Counted from the first letter of the stretch, positions 25,009 through 33,941 are shown. The stretch: 64,000 bases of DNA from Mycolicibacterium nivoides (GCF_003855255.1 NZ_CP034072.1:1603723-1667722), one strand, 5' to 3'. Program-made: numbers and translations. Notes: a model not told the origin generated them from the sequence alone.

Positions 25009-25419
25009 TCAGGCCGGCGGCGGGGTGCCCGCGCCCGGGGCTCCTGCGATCGGGACCACCGGCGTCGGCGTCACCGTCGTCACACCGTTGCTGCCCACCC
25101 TGGGGCCGCCCGGCACGGCCGCATCGGCACCCTGCTCGGCCGCCGCCTCGCTGCAGTCCAGCATCAGGATCATCTTGCCGCTGGAGTTGACCTTCTGGGA
25201 ATCGACCAGGCACTCGGACTGCGGCAGAGCGCTGCCGAAGGAGCCGCCGAAGGTGGCCTTGACGCCCTGGCTCTTCAGGATCGCCAGCGCCTTCATGTAC
25301 GGCTCGCCGACGACGTTGATCGAGGCCGCGCTCGGCTGTGAGGTGGCGGTGCCTGAGGCCAACAAGGCGATCGAACCGGCGGCGAGCAGACCGCCGCTGA
25401 GCGCAACAAGCTTCTTCAC
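25009..25419 (-). CDS. Secreted PASTA-like protein with Pro-rich tail (136 aa)
   Basis: The GTG start gives a signal peptide (MKKLVALSGGLLAAGSIALL, cleavage around residue 27). The mature domain has YMKALAILKSQGVKATFGG, a PASTA-like helix/strand unit, with two cysteines (ECLV and LDCS) likely joined by a disulphide. The tail is rich in Pro, Gly and Thr. A -10 box TATGTT (25454-25449) lies upstream. It is exported to the cell envelope; function unknown. Similar in design to the protein at 21784-22083. Confidence 0.75.
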   Translation of the reverse strand: MKKLVALSGGLLAAGSIALLASGTATSQPSAASINVVGEPYMKALAILKSQGVKATFGGSFGSALPQSECLVDSQKVNSSGKMILMLDCSEAAAEQGADAAVPGGPRVGSNGVTTVTPTPVVPIAGAPGAGTPPPA

Positions 25420-25498
25420 GTGAACTCCGTCAGTCGGGTGCGGTTGCGAACATATCGCAGCTGTGACGAATGTGAAACCGGAGCGGACGCCCCGCGCG

Positions 25499-27640
25499 TT
25501 ACATACGGTCGCGGTCCGGGCGGGCGGTGATCGACGCCATCACGTCGCACAGCGCCGCCGCCCGCGGATCCGCGAACACCTCCTCGAGCAGAATTCGCCG
25601 GCCGTCGGGACCTGCCAGCGGGATCCGCCAGTTCGGGTATTCGTCGGTGGTTCCGGGCTGATTCTGGGTGCGCACCTCGCCGACCGCGTCGGCCAGTGAC
25701 AGCGCCAGCAATTTCGAGGGAGTGCGGCCGAGATAGCGGTAGAGCGCCGACACGATCTGATCGGTATCCGGATCGGGTCCGAGCAGCCCGACCCGGCGCA
25801 GCTCGTCGAGCCACGCCGTCTGCGCGGTGCGGTCCGCCGCCAGCTCCTGATCGGCCGGCCGGGTCAGCAACCCCAGTCGTTCCCGTAACCGCACGTGCTC
25901 GCCGGCCAGGTATCCGGGTGTCGGCGGCAGATCGTGCGTGGTCACCGACGACAGGCAGTACTCGCGCCAGCGTTCGGCGGGTAAGGGTCCTCCGGACTCG
26001 TCGGACTCGAACCACAGGATCGAGGTGCCGAACAGGCCCCGCTCGCGCAGATAGTCACGCACCCATGGTTCGACCGTGCCCAGATCCTCGCCGACCACGA
26101 GGGCGCCTGCGCGATGCGCCTCGAGCGCGATGATGCCGATCATCGCGTCGTGGTCGTAGCGCACATAGGTGCCTTCGGTCGGTGCGGCCCCCTTCGGGAT
26201 CCACCACAGCCGGAACATGCCGATGATGTGGTCGATGCGTACCCCGCCGGAATGCCGCAGCGCCATGTTGACCACTGCCCGGAACGGTTCGTAGGCCTGC
26301 TCGGCGAGGCGGTCCGGTCGCCAGGGCGGCTGCGACCAGTCCTGCCCGAGTTGATTGAACTCATCCGGCGGTGCGCCCGCCGTGACCCCCAGTGCGAGCA
26401 CATCCTGAAGGGCCCAGGCGTCGGCTCCGTCGGGATCGACGCCGACGGCGAGGTCGCTCATGACGCCCAGCTCCATCCCCGCCTGTACCGCGGTGGCCTG
26501 GGCCGCGGTGAGCTGCTCGTCGAGCAGCCACTGCACCCACCGGTGGAAGTCGACCGCCTGCGGATCGGCCGCCGCGAACGCGGCCACCTCAGGGTTCGCC
26601 GGATGCTGCAGCGCGTGGGGCCAGCCGTGCCAGTCGGCGCCGTACTGTTCGGCCAGCGCGCACCAGATCGCGAAATCCTCGAGGCTGCGACCCTGCCGGG
26701 CCCGATAGGCGGCGTACGCCACATCCCGGCCCGCCGAGCGTTCAACCCGGTACACCTGTTCCAGCGCGGTGCGTTTGGCCTGCCAGGCCGCGTCGCGGTC
26801 GATGGTCGCGTCACGGTCGGCGCGCCTGTTGAGCGCGGTACGCAGCGCCCGGATGCGGCCGCGGTGCCGGACCGTGGCGAACTCCGGGATGGCGTCTACC
26901 CGCAGATAGAGCGGATTGCCGAAGCGCCGGGAGGTGGGCAGGTACGGCGAGGGCTCCATCGGTGCGGTGGGGGCAGCCGCGTGCAGCGGGTTGACCAGGA
27001 TGAACCCGGCGCCGTGCTCGGCCGCCGACCACACCGCGAGATCGGTCAGATCGGTGAGATCGCCTGTGCCCCAGGAGTTTTTCGAGCGAATGCTGTACAG
27101 CTGGACAGCCAGGCCCCAGGCTCGCCGCCGGCCCAGCCGGGCGGGCAGTTCCAGCGTGGCGGGGGAGATCACTACGGGGGTTTCGGTATCGAACTCGCCG
27201 ACCCGCAACCGCAGCCGGTGATAGCCCAGCGGCAGGTCCGCAGGCAGCTCGAACGTGGCCTCACCGACCAACCGGTCCCCGAGGTCGTACGGCGGGCGGT
27301 TGTTCTCCAGCTGTCGCAGACCGCTGCGTTCGGTGCCGTCCTCGAGGAACAGCGTCAGGTCGACCGGATCCCCGTGGGTGACGTGCACCCAGAAGCTCGA
27401 CGCCACTGCCGCCCGGCCCAGCACGATGGGCGGCAGAGCGCGTTGCCAGTACTGGCGGTCGTGGGCGGCCAGGGCGTCGGCTCGCATCTGCTCAGTGCCG
27501 GCCGGCACGCCGAGCGCCTCGAGCACGGCCACCAGCGTGGACTCCGGGACGTCGGTGCGCCGGCCGGTCCAGTCGTCGAACTCGGCGGCCACCCCGTAGC
27601 GGCGGGCCAACTCCAGCAGGGCCGGTGACGAAGCGGTCAT
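25499..27640 (-). CDS. malQ: 4-alpha-glucanotransferase (amylomaltase)
   Basis: Transfers alpha-1,4-glucan segments between maltodextrins (GH77); acts in glycogen/maltodextrin metabolism in the cytoplasm. The 713-residue length includes the extra N-terminal beta domain typical of actinobacterial and enterobacterial MalQ. Catalytic elements are visible: the nucleophile region GGVRIDHIIGMFRLWW near residue 467, the acid/base region VGEDLGTVE near 518, and SSVTTHDLPPTPGYLAG near 567. It stands alone, codirectional with a lysA-like gene 34 bp away. Confidence 0.95.
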   Translation of the reverse strand: MTASSPALLELARRYGVAAEFDDWTGRRTDVPESTLVAVLEALGVPAGTEQMRADALAAHDRQYWQRALPPIVLGRAAVASSFWVHVTHGDPVDLTLFLEDGTERSGLRQLENNRPPYDLGDRLVGEATFELPADLPLGYHRLRLRVGEFDTETPVVISPATLELPARLGRRRAWGLAVQLYSIRSKNSWGTGDLTDLTDLAVWSAAEHGAGFILVNPLHAAAPTAPMEPSPYLPTSRRFGNPLYLRVDAIPEFATVRHRGRIRALRTALNRRADRDATIDRDAAWQAKRTALEQVYRVERSAGRDVAYAAYRARQGRSLEDFAIWCALAEQYGADWHGWPHALQHPANPEVAAFAAADPQAVDFHRWVQWLLDEQLTAAQATAVQAGMELGVMSDLAVGVDPDGADAWALQDVLALGVTAGAPPDEFNQLGQDWSQPPWRPDRLAEQAYEPFRAVVNMALRHSGGVRIDHIIGMFRLWWIPKGAAPTEGTYVRYDHDAMIGIIALEAHRAGALVVGEDLGTVEPWVRDYLRERGLFGTSILWFESDESGGPLPAERWREYCLSSVTTHDLPPTPGYLAGEHVRLRERLGLLTRPADQELAADRTAQTAWLDELRRVGLLGPDPDTDQIVSALYRYLGRTPSKLLALSLADAVGEVRTQNQPGTTDEYPNWRIPLAGPDGRRILLEEVFADPRAAALCDVMASITARPDRDRM

Positions 27641-27673
27641 GCTGCCAATCTTGGTGCCAAGAACGCGATCGTG

Positions 27674-28951
27674 TCAGTCGACATCGCGGGACAGCAGGTC
27701 CTCCCAGGTGTCGCGGCGCACCACCGACCGGGCAGTTCCGTTGTGCGCGAACACAACCGGAACCCGGCGGGCGCCGTTGTACTGATTCGACATGGTGTAG
27801 CAGTACGCCCCGGTGACCGGCACCGCCAGCAGGTCGCCGACCTTCGGTTCGCGCAGCGCGACGGCGTCGATGAGCTGATCTCCGGACTCGCAGTGCCTGC
27901 CGACGACGCTGACCGTCTCGCCGCCGCCGACACGGTCGGCGATGGTGGCCTCGAACCGCTGGCCGGTCAGCGACACCTCCAGGTTGTCGCCCATCCCGCC
28001 GTCCACCGCCACATGGGTGATCACCCCGCGTTTGACGGTGGTGACGCGGTACAGCGTGCACGCACTGGTCGCCACCATGCTGCGACCGGGTTCGACGATG
28101 ATCCGGCTGTCGTGCGGCAACAGCTCACGGGCCTGGGCCACCATCGCCTCGGCGTAGTCGTCCAGGCTCGGCGGGCGCTCGTCGTAGGTGTAGCGCACCC
28201 CGAGTCCGCCGCCGAGGTCGTAGACCTCGAATGTGCCCAGCGCGGCGATCGGTTCCACCGCCGCGGCCAGCTGCTCGACATTGAGCAGTTGCGATCCGAC
28301 GTGGGTGTGCACACCGTCCATGCGTAGCCGCGGGCTGGCCTCGATCCGCGCGATCGCGGCCCGGGCGTCCGCGGGCATCAGTCCGAACTTGGACCCGGCA
28401 TGGCCGGTGGCCTGCGAGGCGTGCGTGGCGGCCTCGACGCCGGGGATCACCCGGACCAGACACGGTTGCTTGTGGCCGGCGGGCACGATCCGCTCCAGCC
28501 GGTCGATGTCGTCGAAGTTGTCGACCACCACCAGGCCCACACCGCGCCCGACGGCCAGCGTGAGCTCCTCGTCGGTCTTGGCGTTGCCGTGCAGCACCAG
28601 CCGGGCCGGGTCGGCGCCGGCCTTGATCGCCGACAGGATCTCGCCTCCGCCCGCGACGTCGAGGTGTAGTCCTTCGGACACCATCACCCGCTGGACCGCG
28701 GTGCACGGGAAGGACTTCGACGCGAATGCGACATCGCTGCGTGGCCAGCGGCTGCGGAAGGCCGCGAGGTAGTCGGCGGCCCGCTGCCGCAACGCGCCCT
28801 CGTCCACCACGATCGCCGGGGTGCCGAACTGATCGGCGACGGTATCCATCCGGCAGCCGCCGACCATCAGCGTGCCGTCGGCGTCCTGCTGCGTTCCCGG
28901 TGGAAATAGCCCGATCAGATCGGCGGCGGTGGTCTCGCTGTGGATCGTCAC
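27674..28951 (-). CDS. PLP-dependent decarboxylase, diaminopimelate decarboxylase-like (lysA paralogue)
   Basis: A 425-residue fold-type III PLP enzyme. The Schiff-base lysine is K79 in FASKSFPC. Further motifs are HVGSQ (217-221), the phosphate-binding GGGLG (247-251), EPGR (287-290) and the active-site CESGD (354-358). The family covers diaminopimelate, ornithine/arginine and related carboxy-lyases; CESGD and EPGR are of the LysA type. It is not next to argS/thrA as the main mycobacterial lysA is, so it is probably a paralogue, possibly for another amino acid or a natural product. Divergent from a TetR gene, with an operator-like repeat between. Confidence 0.85.
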   Translation of the reverse strand: MTIHSETTAADLIGLFPPGTQQDADGTLMVGGCRMDTVADQFGTPAIVVDEGALRQRAADYLAAFRSRWPRSDVAFASKSFPCTAVQRVMVSEGLHLDVAGGGEILSAIKAGADPARLVLHGNAKTDEELTLAVGRGVGLVVVDNFDDIDRLERIVPAGHKQPCLVRVIPGVEAATHASQATGHAGSKFGLMPADARAAIARIEASPRLRMDGVHTHVGSQLLNVEQLAAAVEPIAALGTFEVYDLGGGLGVRYTYDERPPSLDDYAEAMVAQARELLPHDSRIIVEPGRSMVATSACTLYRVTTVKRGVITHVAVDGGMGDNLEVSLTGQRFEATIADRVGGGETVSVVGRHCESGDQLIDAVALREPKVGDLLAVPVTGAYCYTMSNQYNGARRVPVVFAHNGTARSVVRRDTWEDLLSRDVD

Positions 28952-28998
28952 CGGTTCAGCGTGCCACTGGCGAAGTGTCTGCGAGCGCTGTTAGCCTG

Positions 28999-29018
28999 TC
29001 TGTAACGATCCTTACAGA
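28999..29018. promoter_or_regulatory. Inverted repeat, probable TetR operator
   Basis: TCTGTAA-6 nt-TTACAGA forms perfect 7-bp arms. It ends 11 bp upstream of the TetR start at 29030 and lies in the only gap between that gene and the divergent lysA-like gene. It is likely the TetR's own operator. Confidence 0.65.
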
Positions 29019-29029
29019 GGTGGGTTCAG

Positions 29030-29638
29030 ATGACAGCTGCCGCCACGAGACGACAACAGCAGGGCGCGGATTCTCGCGAACAGATCCTCGACGCCACCGG
29101 GCGACTGATGGCCACGCGCGGTTACGCCGCCACCTCGATCAGCGACATCCGCAAGGCCTGCGGCCTGCCGGCCAGCTCGATCTACTGGCATTTCGGGTCC
29201 AAGGACGGAGTCCTCGCGGCCGTGATGGAACGCGGAGCCGACCGGTTCTTCGCGGCCATCCCGAGCGGCGGAAGCATCGACGACCAGCTGGCGGTCCTGG
29301 CCGACCAGCAGTCGCAGCGCCCCGAGTTCCTCCGCATCCTCTACCTGCTGTCCCTGGAACGCGGCGACGACCCGACGGTGACAGCGGTGGTGCGCCGCGT
29401 GCGGGACACCGCCATCTCGCGCTTCTCGGCCGCCGTGCGCGGCCAGTTGCCCGACGACGTGTCGCCACGCCGTGCGGATCGGGTGGTCGCCGAACTCACG
29501 GCATTCGCCGTGGCGCAGTCCGACGGCGTGTTCTTCGCCGGGCACCTCGAGCCCGACACCACCGACGTGGCGCGCATGTACCTTCGGCTGTGGCAGGCCG
29601 TCACCGCCCTCATCCCGATACTCCTGGAGGAAAAGTGA
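29030..29638 (+). CDS. TetR-family regulator
   Basis: A 202-residue TetR protein. The DNA-binding domain is SREQILDATGRLMATRGYAA, then the recognition helix ACGLPASSIYWHFGSKDG (residues 15-60). The remaining helices form the ligand domain. AGAGGTGG precedes the ATG. Its stop overlaps the GTG of the SDR (GTGA), so the repressor and SDR are co-translated; the SDR is probably a direct target. Confidence 0.9.
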   Translation: MTAAATRRQQQGADSREQILDATGRLMATRGYAATSISDIRKACGLPASSIYWHFGSKDGVLAAVMERGADRFFAAIPSGGSIDDQLAVLADQQSQRPEFLRILYLLSLERGDDPTVTAVVRRVRDTAISRFSAAVRGQLPDDVSPRRADRVVAELTAFAVAQSDGVFFAGHLEPDTTDVARMYLRLWQAVTALIPILLEEK

Positions 29639-30543
29639 CCGGCAAGACCGCGATCATCACCGGCGCGAACACGGGGCTCGGATTCGAATGTGCCCGTGCA
29701 CTACTGGAATCCGATCCGGGGTGGCATGTGGTGCTGGCGGTGCGCGACACCCGACGTGGGGCCGACGCGGCGGCCCGGCTCGACCGTCCCGGACGCAGCA
29801 CGGTCGTTGAACTCGACCTGGCCTCGCTGCGGTCGGTGCGCGACTTCGCCGGCAGATTGCCGGATCTGGAGGTTCCGCCGTTGACCGCGCTGGTGTGCAA
29901 CGCCGGGCTGCAGGTGGTCTCGGGTGCGGCGACGACGGCGGACGGCTATGAGATGACGTTCGGTGTCAACCACCTCGGTCATTTCGCCCTGGTACAGCAG
30001 GTGCTCGGTGCCCTGACCACCCCGGCCCGAATCGTCGTGGTCAGCAGCGGCACCCACGATCCGGACAAGTTCACGGGTATGCCTGCACCGCAATACAATT
30101 CAGCTGACGAACTGCTGCGCCCGCCGGCGGGTGGCCTGACCGGTGAAGAGGGCCGGCGTCGCTACACCACTTCCAAACTCTGCAACATGCTCTTCGCCTA
30201 CGAACTGGACCGGCGGCTGGGGCACGGGGCCCGCGGAGTCACGGTCAACGCATTCGATCCGGGCCTGATGCCGGGTTCAGGGCTGGCCAGAAACTATGGG
30301 AGCGTCCAGCGGCTGGCTTGGCGCCTGGTCATGCCGGTACTGCGGATCTTGCCCAATGTGAACAGCACCAGACGTTCCGGAGCCAATCTCGCCGCGCTGG
30401 TCGGCGATCCCGCCCTCGACGGCGTCACGGGGGAGTACTTCGAGGGAACTCGCCGGATCCGCTCCTCGCGCGATTCGTACGATCCGGCCCTGGCCGCCGA
30501 TCTGTGGCAGGTCAGCGAGCGGTTGGTGTCGGCGGTCGGCTAG
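29635..30543 (+). CDS. SDR, protochlorophyllide reductase/retinol dehydrogenase-like
   Basis: A 302-residue SDR with TGANTGLGFECA (residues 9-20), CNAG at 88-91, VSSGTHD at 136-142 (catalytic Ser) and YTTSK at 177-181 (Tyr177, Lys181). The long loop between Ser and Tyr (about 40 residues) is typical of the protochlorophyllide-reductase-like branch, which in mycobacteria reduces or oxidises lipid alcohols. The GTG start at 29635 overlaps the TetR stop and has GGAGG 5 nt before it. Probably controlled by that TetR. Confidence 0.88.
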   Translation: MTGKTAIITGANTGLGFECARALLESDPGWHVVLAVRDTRRGADAAARLDRPGRSTVVELDLASLRSVRDFAGRLPDLEVPPLTALVCNAGLQVVSGAATTADGYEMTFGVNHLGHFALVQQVLGALTTPARIVVVSSGTHDPDKFTGMPAPQYNSADELLRPPAGGLTGEEGRRRYTTSKLCNMLFAYELDRRLGHGARGVTVNAFDPGLMPGSGLARNYGSVQRLAWRLVMPVLRILPNVNSTRRSGANLAALVGDPALDGVTGEYFEGTRRIRSSRDSYDPALAADLWQVSERLVSAVG

Positions 30544-30573
30544 CTTTCCCGGCGGCCCAGTAGTGTCGCCTCG

Positions 30574-31836
30574 GTGGCATCCAGACCGGTCTCAGAACAA
30601 CGCGGCACCGCCACGCTGCGCCGGGCCCGGATCGCCGTGGGAGCGCTGTTCCTGACCAACGGAGCGATCTTCGCCAATCTGCTGCCTCGCTATCCGGAGA
30701 TCAAAACCGACCTGGACCTGAGCAACGCGGTGTACGGCGCGGCCGTCGCCTCGTTCTCCGGCGGGGCACTCGTCGCGGGATTGACTGCGGCGACGCTGAT
30801 TCGACGGTTCTACAGCGCGCGGGTCGCGGTGATCGGCACCGTGGCCCTTTCCGCCTTCGTCGTCGCGGCAGGCGCCGCGGGCACACCGCTCATGCTTGCC
30901 GCGGCGCTGTTTCTTGCCGGGGCGAGCGATTCGGTGGTCGACGTCGCGCAGAACGCGCACGGGCTGCGGCTGCAACGCAGACACGGGCGCTCGATCATCA
31001 ACTCCCTGCACGCGGTCTGGGCGGCCGGGGCGATTCTCGGCGGGCTCATCGGTGCCGGTGCGATTGCGCTCGGAATACCGCGCGGAATCCAGCTTTCGGT
31101 GGTCGGAGTGCTGCTGAGCGCGGTGGCCGTGGTCGCCTACCGCTACCTGCTGCCCGGCCCCGACCATGACGACCACCCGGCCGCACACGCTTCGGCGGCG
31201 GGGACCAGGGCCGGGCCGCGGGTGTACCTGATCCTGGTGGCCCTGGTGCTGATCGCCATCGCGGGTGCCACCGTCGAGGACGCCGGAAGCTCGTGGGCCA
31301 CGCTGTACCTGCGCGACTCCCTGCACACGCCGCCGGCGCTGGCGGTCTCCGGTTACATCGCCCTGGTCGGGTTCATGTTCATCGGCCGGCTGCTCGGCGA
31401 CCGGCTGGTCGACCGGTTCGGCGAGGCCACGGTGGCGCGGGTGGGTGGCTCGATCGCGGCGGCCGGGATGGGGGCCGCACTGGCCTTCCCGAGCATCGCC
31501 ACCACGATCGCCGGGTTCGCGCTCGCGGGACTGGGGGTGGCCACCCTGGTGCCCGCCGCCATGCACGGCGCCGATCAGCTGCCCGGTCTGCGACCCGGCA
31601 CCGGTCTGACCGTGGTCACGTGGCTCATGCGGGTCGGCTTCTTCGGGGCGCCGCTGCTGGTCGGGCTCGTCGCCGATGCCGCCGGATTGCGGGCCGGTCT
31701 GCTGGCCGTACCGGTGGCCGGGGTGGTGGCCGCGTTGCTGGCCGGGGTGCTCCCGCGGAGACCGGCGTCGGTACCCGATTCAGTGGGTGGGGCCGACGCC
31801 CGCGAGCTCGATCGTGAACACACCCGACACGATTAA
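30574..31836 (+). CDS. MFS transporter, leaderless
   Basis: A 420-residue major facilitator with about 12 membrane segments. The first segment region GALFLTNGAIFANLLPRYPEI resembles the FucP/YbjJ-like MFS branch. The substrate is unknown. The -10 box TAGTGT (30561-30566) ends 8 nt before GTG 30574, so its transcript is leaderless. The last 19 codons (polar tail, DARELDREHTRHD) overlap the 3' end of the convergent SMR gene by 57 bp. Confidence 0.87.
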   Translation: MASRPVSEQRGTATLRRARIAVGALFLTNGAIFANLLPRYPEIKTDLDLSNAVYGAAVASFSGGALVAGLTAATLIRRFYSARVAVIGTVALSAFVVAAGAAGTPLMLAAALFLAGASDSVVDVAQNAHGLRLQRRHGRSIINSLHAVWAAGAILGGLIGAGAIALGIPRGIQLSVVGVLLSAVAVVAYRYLLPGPDHDDHPAAHASAAGTRAGPRVYLILVALVLIAIAGATVEDAGSSWATLYLRDSLHTPPALAVSGYIALVGFMFIGRLLGDRLVDRFGEATVARVGGSIAAAGMGAALAFPSIATTIAGFALAGLGVATLVPAAMHGADQLPGLRPGTGLTVVTWLMRVGFFGAPLLVGLVADAAGLRAGLLAVPVAGVVAALLAGVLPRRPASVPDSVGGADARELDREHTRHD

Positions 31837-32112
31837 CGCGATGCCCAGCATCATCACCGGGGTCAGCGGCTCCTTGAACAGGAACTTGGCGATGACCGCG
31901 ACGAGGGCGACCCCGCACGCGGTCCAGATGCCGTAGGCGATCCCCACCGGCACGCCCAAGGACAGGGCCAGCCACAGCAGATAGAACGACATCACGTACC
32001 CGGCGACGACCGGCACGACCCAGACCTTGCGGCGGAATCCGTCCGATGCCCGCAGTGCCAGCGTGGCGAACACCTCGACCAGGATCGCCCCGGTCAGCGT
32101 CAGCCACATCAT
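31780..32112 (-). CDS. Small multidrug resistance (SMR) protein, second of a pair
   Basis: A 110-residue four-helix membrane protein (SMR family) that would export cationic or hydrophobic compounds by proton exchange. The first helix LTGAILVEVFATLALRASDG carries the conserved membrane Glu (residue 14). Helix 3 has PVGIAYGIWTACGVALVAV. The ATG at 32112 overlaps the stop of the upstream SMR (ATGA), so the two are co-translated. This fits paired SMR systems in which two unequal subunits form the pump. Its 3' end overlaps the convergent MFS gene. Confidence 0.92.
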   Translation of the reverse strand: MMWLTLTGAILVEVFATLALRASDGFRRKVWVVPVVAGYVMSFYLLWLALSLGVPVGIAYGIWTACGVALVAVIAKFLFKEPLTPVMMLGIALIVSGVFTIELAGVGPTH

Positions 32113-32444
32113 GATTCGGCCCGCGGCGGGTGCGATCCGAGTTCGACCAGCAGCACGCCCCCGATGATCAGACCGATGCCGGCCACGATCGGCCAGGTGA
32201 ACGGGTCCCCGAACAGCACCGCGGCCAGCACGGCCGTCGCCGCGGTACCCAGGGCACCCCAGATGCCGTAGGCGACGCCGACGGGCATGCCGGCTCGCAG
32301 AACCAGGGTCAACAACACGAACGCGGCCAGATAGCCGGACACCACCAGTACCAGCCAGCCCGCATGGTCCTGGGACGCGCGCAGCGACAGTGTGGCGCTG
32401 ACCTCCGTGGCGACGGCCGCGATCAACAACGCCCAGGTCCGCAC
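32109..32444 (-). CDS. Small multidrug resistance (SMR) protein, first of a pair
   Basis: A 111-residue four-helix protein. Helix 1 is LLIAAVATEVSATLSLRASQ with the conserved Glu14. Helix 3 is MPVGVAYGIWGALGTAATAV. Similar to but distinct from the partner downstream (32112-31780), with which it overlaps by 4 bp. Paired SMR subunits often insert in opposite directions and work as a heterodimer. The gene begins 56 bp from the end of the flavoenzyme gene and is on the same strand. Confidence 0.92.
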   Translation of the reverse strand: MRTWALLIAAVATEVSATLSLRASQDHAGWLVLVVSGYLAAFVLLTLVLRAGMPVGVAYGIWGALGTAATAVLAAVLFGDPFTWPIVAGIGLIIGGVLLVELGSHPPRAES

Positions 32445-32500
32445 CCGACAAACCTAGCCGAGCTCTCCTCGGTGCGGCGCCGCGGTTGTCGCGGGCCGGT

Positions 32501-33751
32501 TCAGAGCACCAGGCCCAGCCGCGGCGGGCGGGTGCCGTGCAGCGTGTGGTTGCCCAGGTGGACGTACTTCCAGCGGGCCGGATCATGCAGCGAATGCGTG
32601 CGTACATTGCGCCAGTGCCGGTCGAGATTCGCCGCCGAGTCGGTACCCGAGGTGCCGGTCAATTCGAAGATGGCACTGGCAATTTCGACCGCGTACTCCT
32701 GTGCGAGCGCCTTGGCGGCGGCAACTTGCAGCGACGCGCGCGCCGCGGTGTCCCGCGACAGTTCGGTCTCGGCCAGACCCTCGTCGACCACCGCGGTGCC
32801 GTGGGCCAGCAGGGCCTCCAGCGCGTATAACCGCGCGGTCAGCTCACCGAACCGGCGCACCACGTGGGGCTCCTCGTCGGCGCGGGTCACCCCGGCCAGT
32901 ACCGCCTCCTTCCACGGCCGTGACCGGGTGCCCACGAACTCGGCGCCGTCCTCGAGCGCGGCGCGGGCGATGCCGATGTCGACCGCGGCGTGCAGGGCTT
33001 GGTCGTAGGCGCCGAGCACACTGGGCGGCCCGTCGACCGGATCCGGTGCGGCGCCCTCCTCGATGACCAGGTCCCCGTCGACCACGACGTCGGCCAGTCG
33101 CACCTCGCCGCTGACGGTGCCGCGCTGTCCGAACGCCGACCATTGGTCCAGATCGAGTGTCACACCGTCCTGATCCGGCCGGATGAACACCGTGGCGGTC
33201 TCGCCGTCCCTGCCGGCGATGACGGCGGCCACCGCGATCCACTTCGCGCCGAGTGCACCCGTCGCGTAGTACTTGGTGCCGTTGAGCACCCACGTCCCGT
33301 CGGCTTGCGGGGTCACGGTCGTCCGCCGGTCCAGGGCGGTCGCGGTGCCGCGTTCGGCGGTGGCATTGCCCAACTGCGCACCGGCCAGGATGTCTGCGTA
33401 GATGCGCGGCGCCGGCTGCTGTTGCCCGAGGCCTGAAATCGCTTGTCCGATGACGAAATGCGACAGCAGCAGCTGGCCGATCGCGCTGTCGCCGCGGGAC
33501 AGCAGGCGCAGCACCTCGACCTTGACGGCCGCCGACAGCCCCGGCCCGCCGTGCTCGGCCGGAACCACGACGCTCAACAGGCCCGACTCGGCAACCTGTC
33601 GCAGTTGAGGCAACAGGGAGGCTCCGGAACGCTCGCGCTCGGCGCTGCCCGCGGCAAGCTCGCCGGCCAGCGCCTCGGCGGCGGCCAGGGCCTGCTCCGC
33701 CGTGCCCAGCAGAGCGGGAGTGGTGGCTGGATCGATGTCGGTGACGGTCAT
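32501..33751 (-). CDS. Acyl-CoA dehydrogenase-fold flavin monooxygenase, SfnB/DszC-like
   Basis: A 416-residue protein with the acyl-CoA dehydrogenase fold. The C-terminal segment NLDRHWRNVRTHSLHDP with KYVHLGNHTL is the pattern I associate with SfnB and DszC, FMN-dependent enzymes involved in sulphur acquisition or S/N oxygenation rather than CoA-ester oxidation. The middle beta domain has NATAERGTAT and LNGTKYYATGA, where the flavin sits. A reduced-flavin supplier is needed; none is adjacent. It is upstream of and codirectional with the SMR pair, with a 56-bp gap. Confidence 0.85.
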   Translation of the reverse strand: MTVTDIDPATTPALLGTAEQALAAAEALAGELAAGSAERERSGASLLPQLRQVAESGLLSVVVPAEHGGPGLSAAVKVEVLRLLSRGDSAIGQLLLSHFVIGQAISGLGQQQPAPRIYADILAGAQLGNATAERGTATALDRRTTVTPQADGTWVLNGTKYYATGALGAKWIAVAAVIAGRDGETATVFIRPDQDGVTLDLDQWSAFGQRGTVSGEVRLADVVVDGDLVIEEGAAPDPVDGPPSVLGAYDQALHAAVDIGIARAALEDGAEFVGTRSRPWKEAVLAGVTRADEEPHVVRRFGELTARLYALEALLAHGTAVVDEGLAETELSRDTAARASLQVAAAKALAQEYAVEIASAIFELTGTSGTDSAANLDRHWRNVRTHSLHDPARWKYVHLGNHTLHGTRPPRLGLVL

Positions 33752-33875
33752 GGCGGCAGACGCTACGACGGCCGTAACGCCAGGCCGAGGTTTGCAACCA
33801 GCACGAATGTTTTCCGGCCCCGCACAGCCGGTGAGTACCGTGGGGGAGTTCGCCCAGATTCACCGAGGAGCCCGC

Positions 33876-33941
33876 ATGACCGATCCGACACGCGCTTGCA
33901 CCAGGGGTTTCCCGGGTGCCGACGAGCGGGCCGAATCGTGA
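33876..33941 (+). CDS. 21-codon leader ORF coupled to carboxylesterase
   Basis: An ATG at 33876 with a perfect GAGGAG ribosome binding site opens a 21-residue peptide (MTDPTRACTRGFPGADERAE plus Ser) whose stop overlaps the GTG of the esterase (GTGA at 33938-33941). The esterase start has no ribosome binding site of its own, so this ORF probably delivers ribosomes to it. A -10 box TACCGT (33836-33841) lies upstream. The peptide has one Cys and three Arg; a regulatory role is possible but not shown. Confidence 0.6.
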   Translation: MTDPTRACTRGFPGADERAES

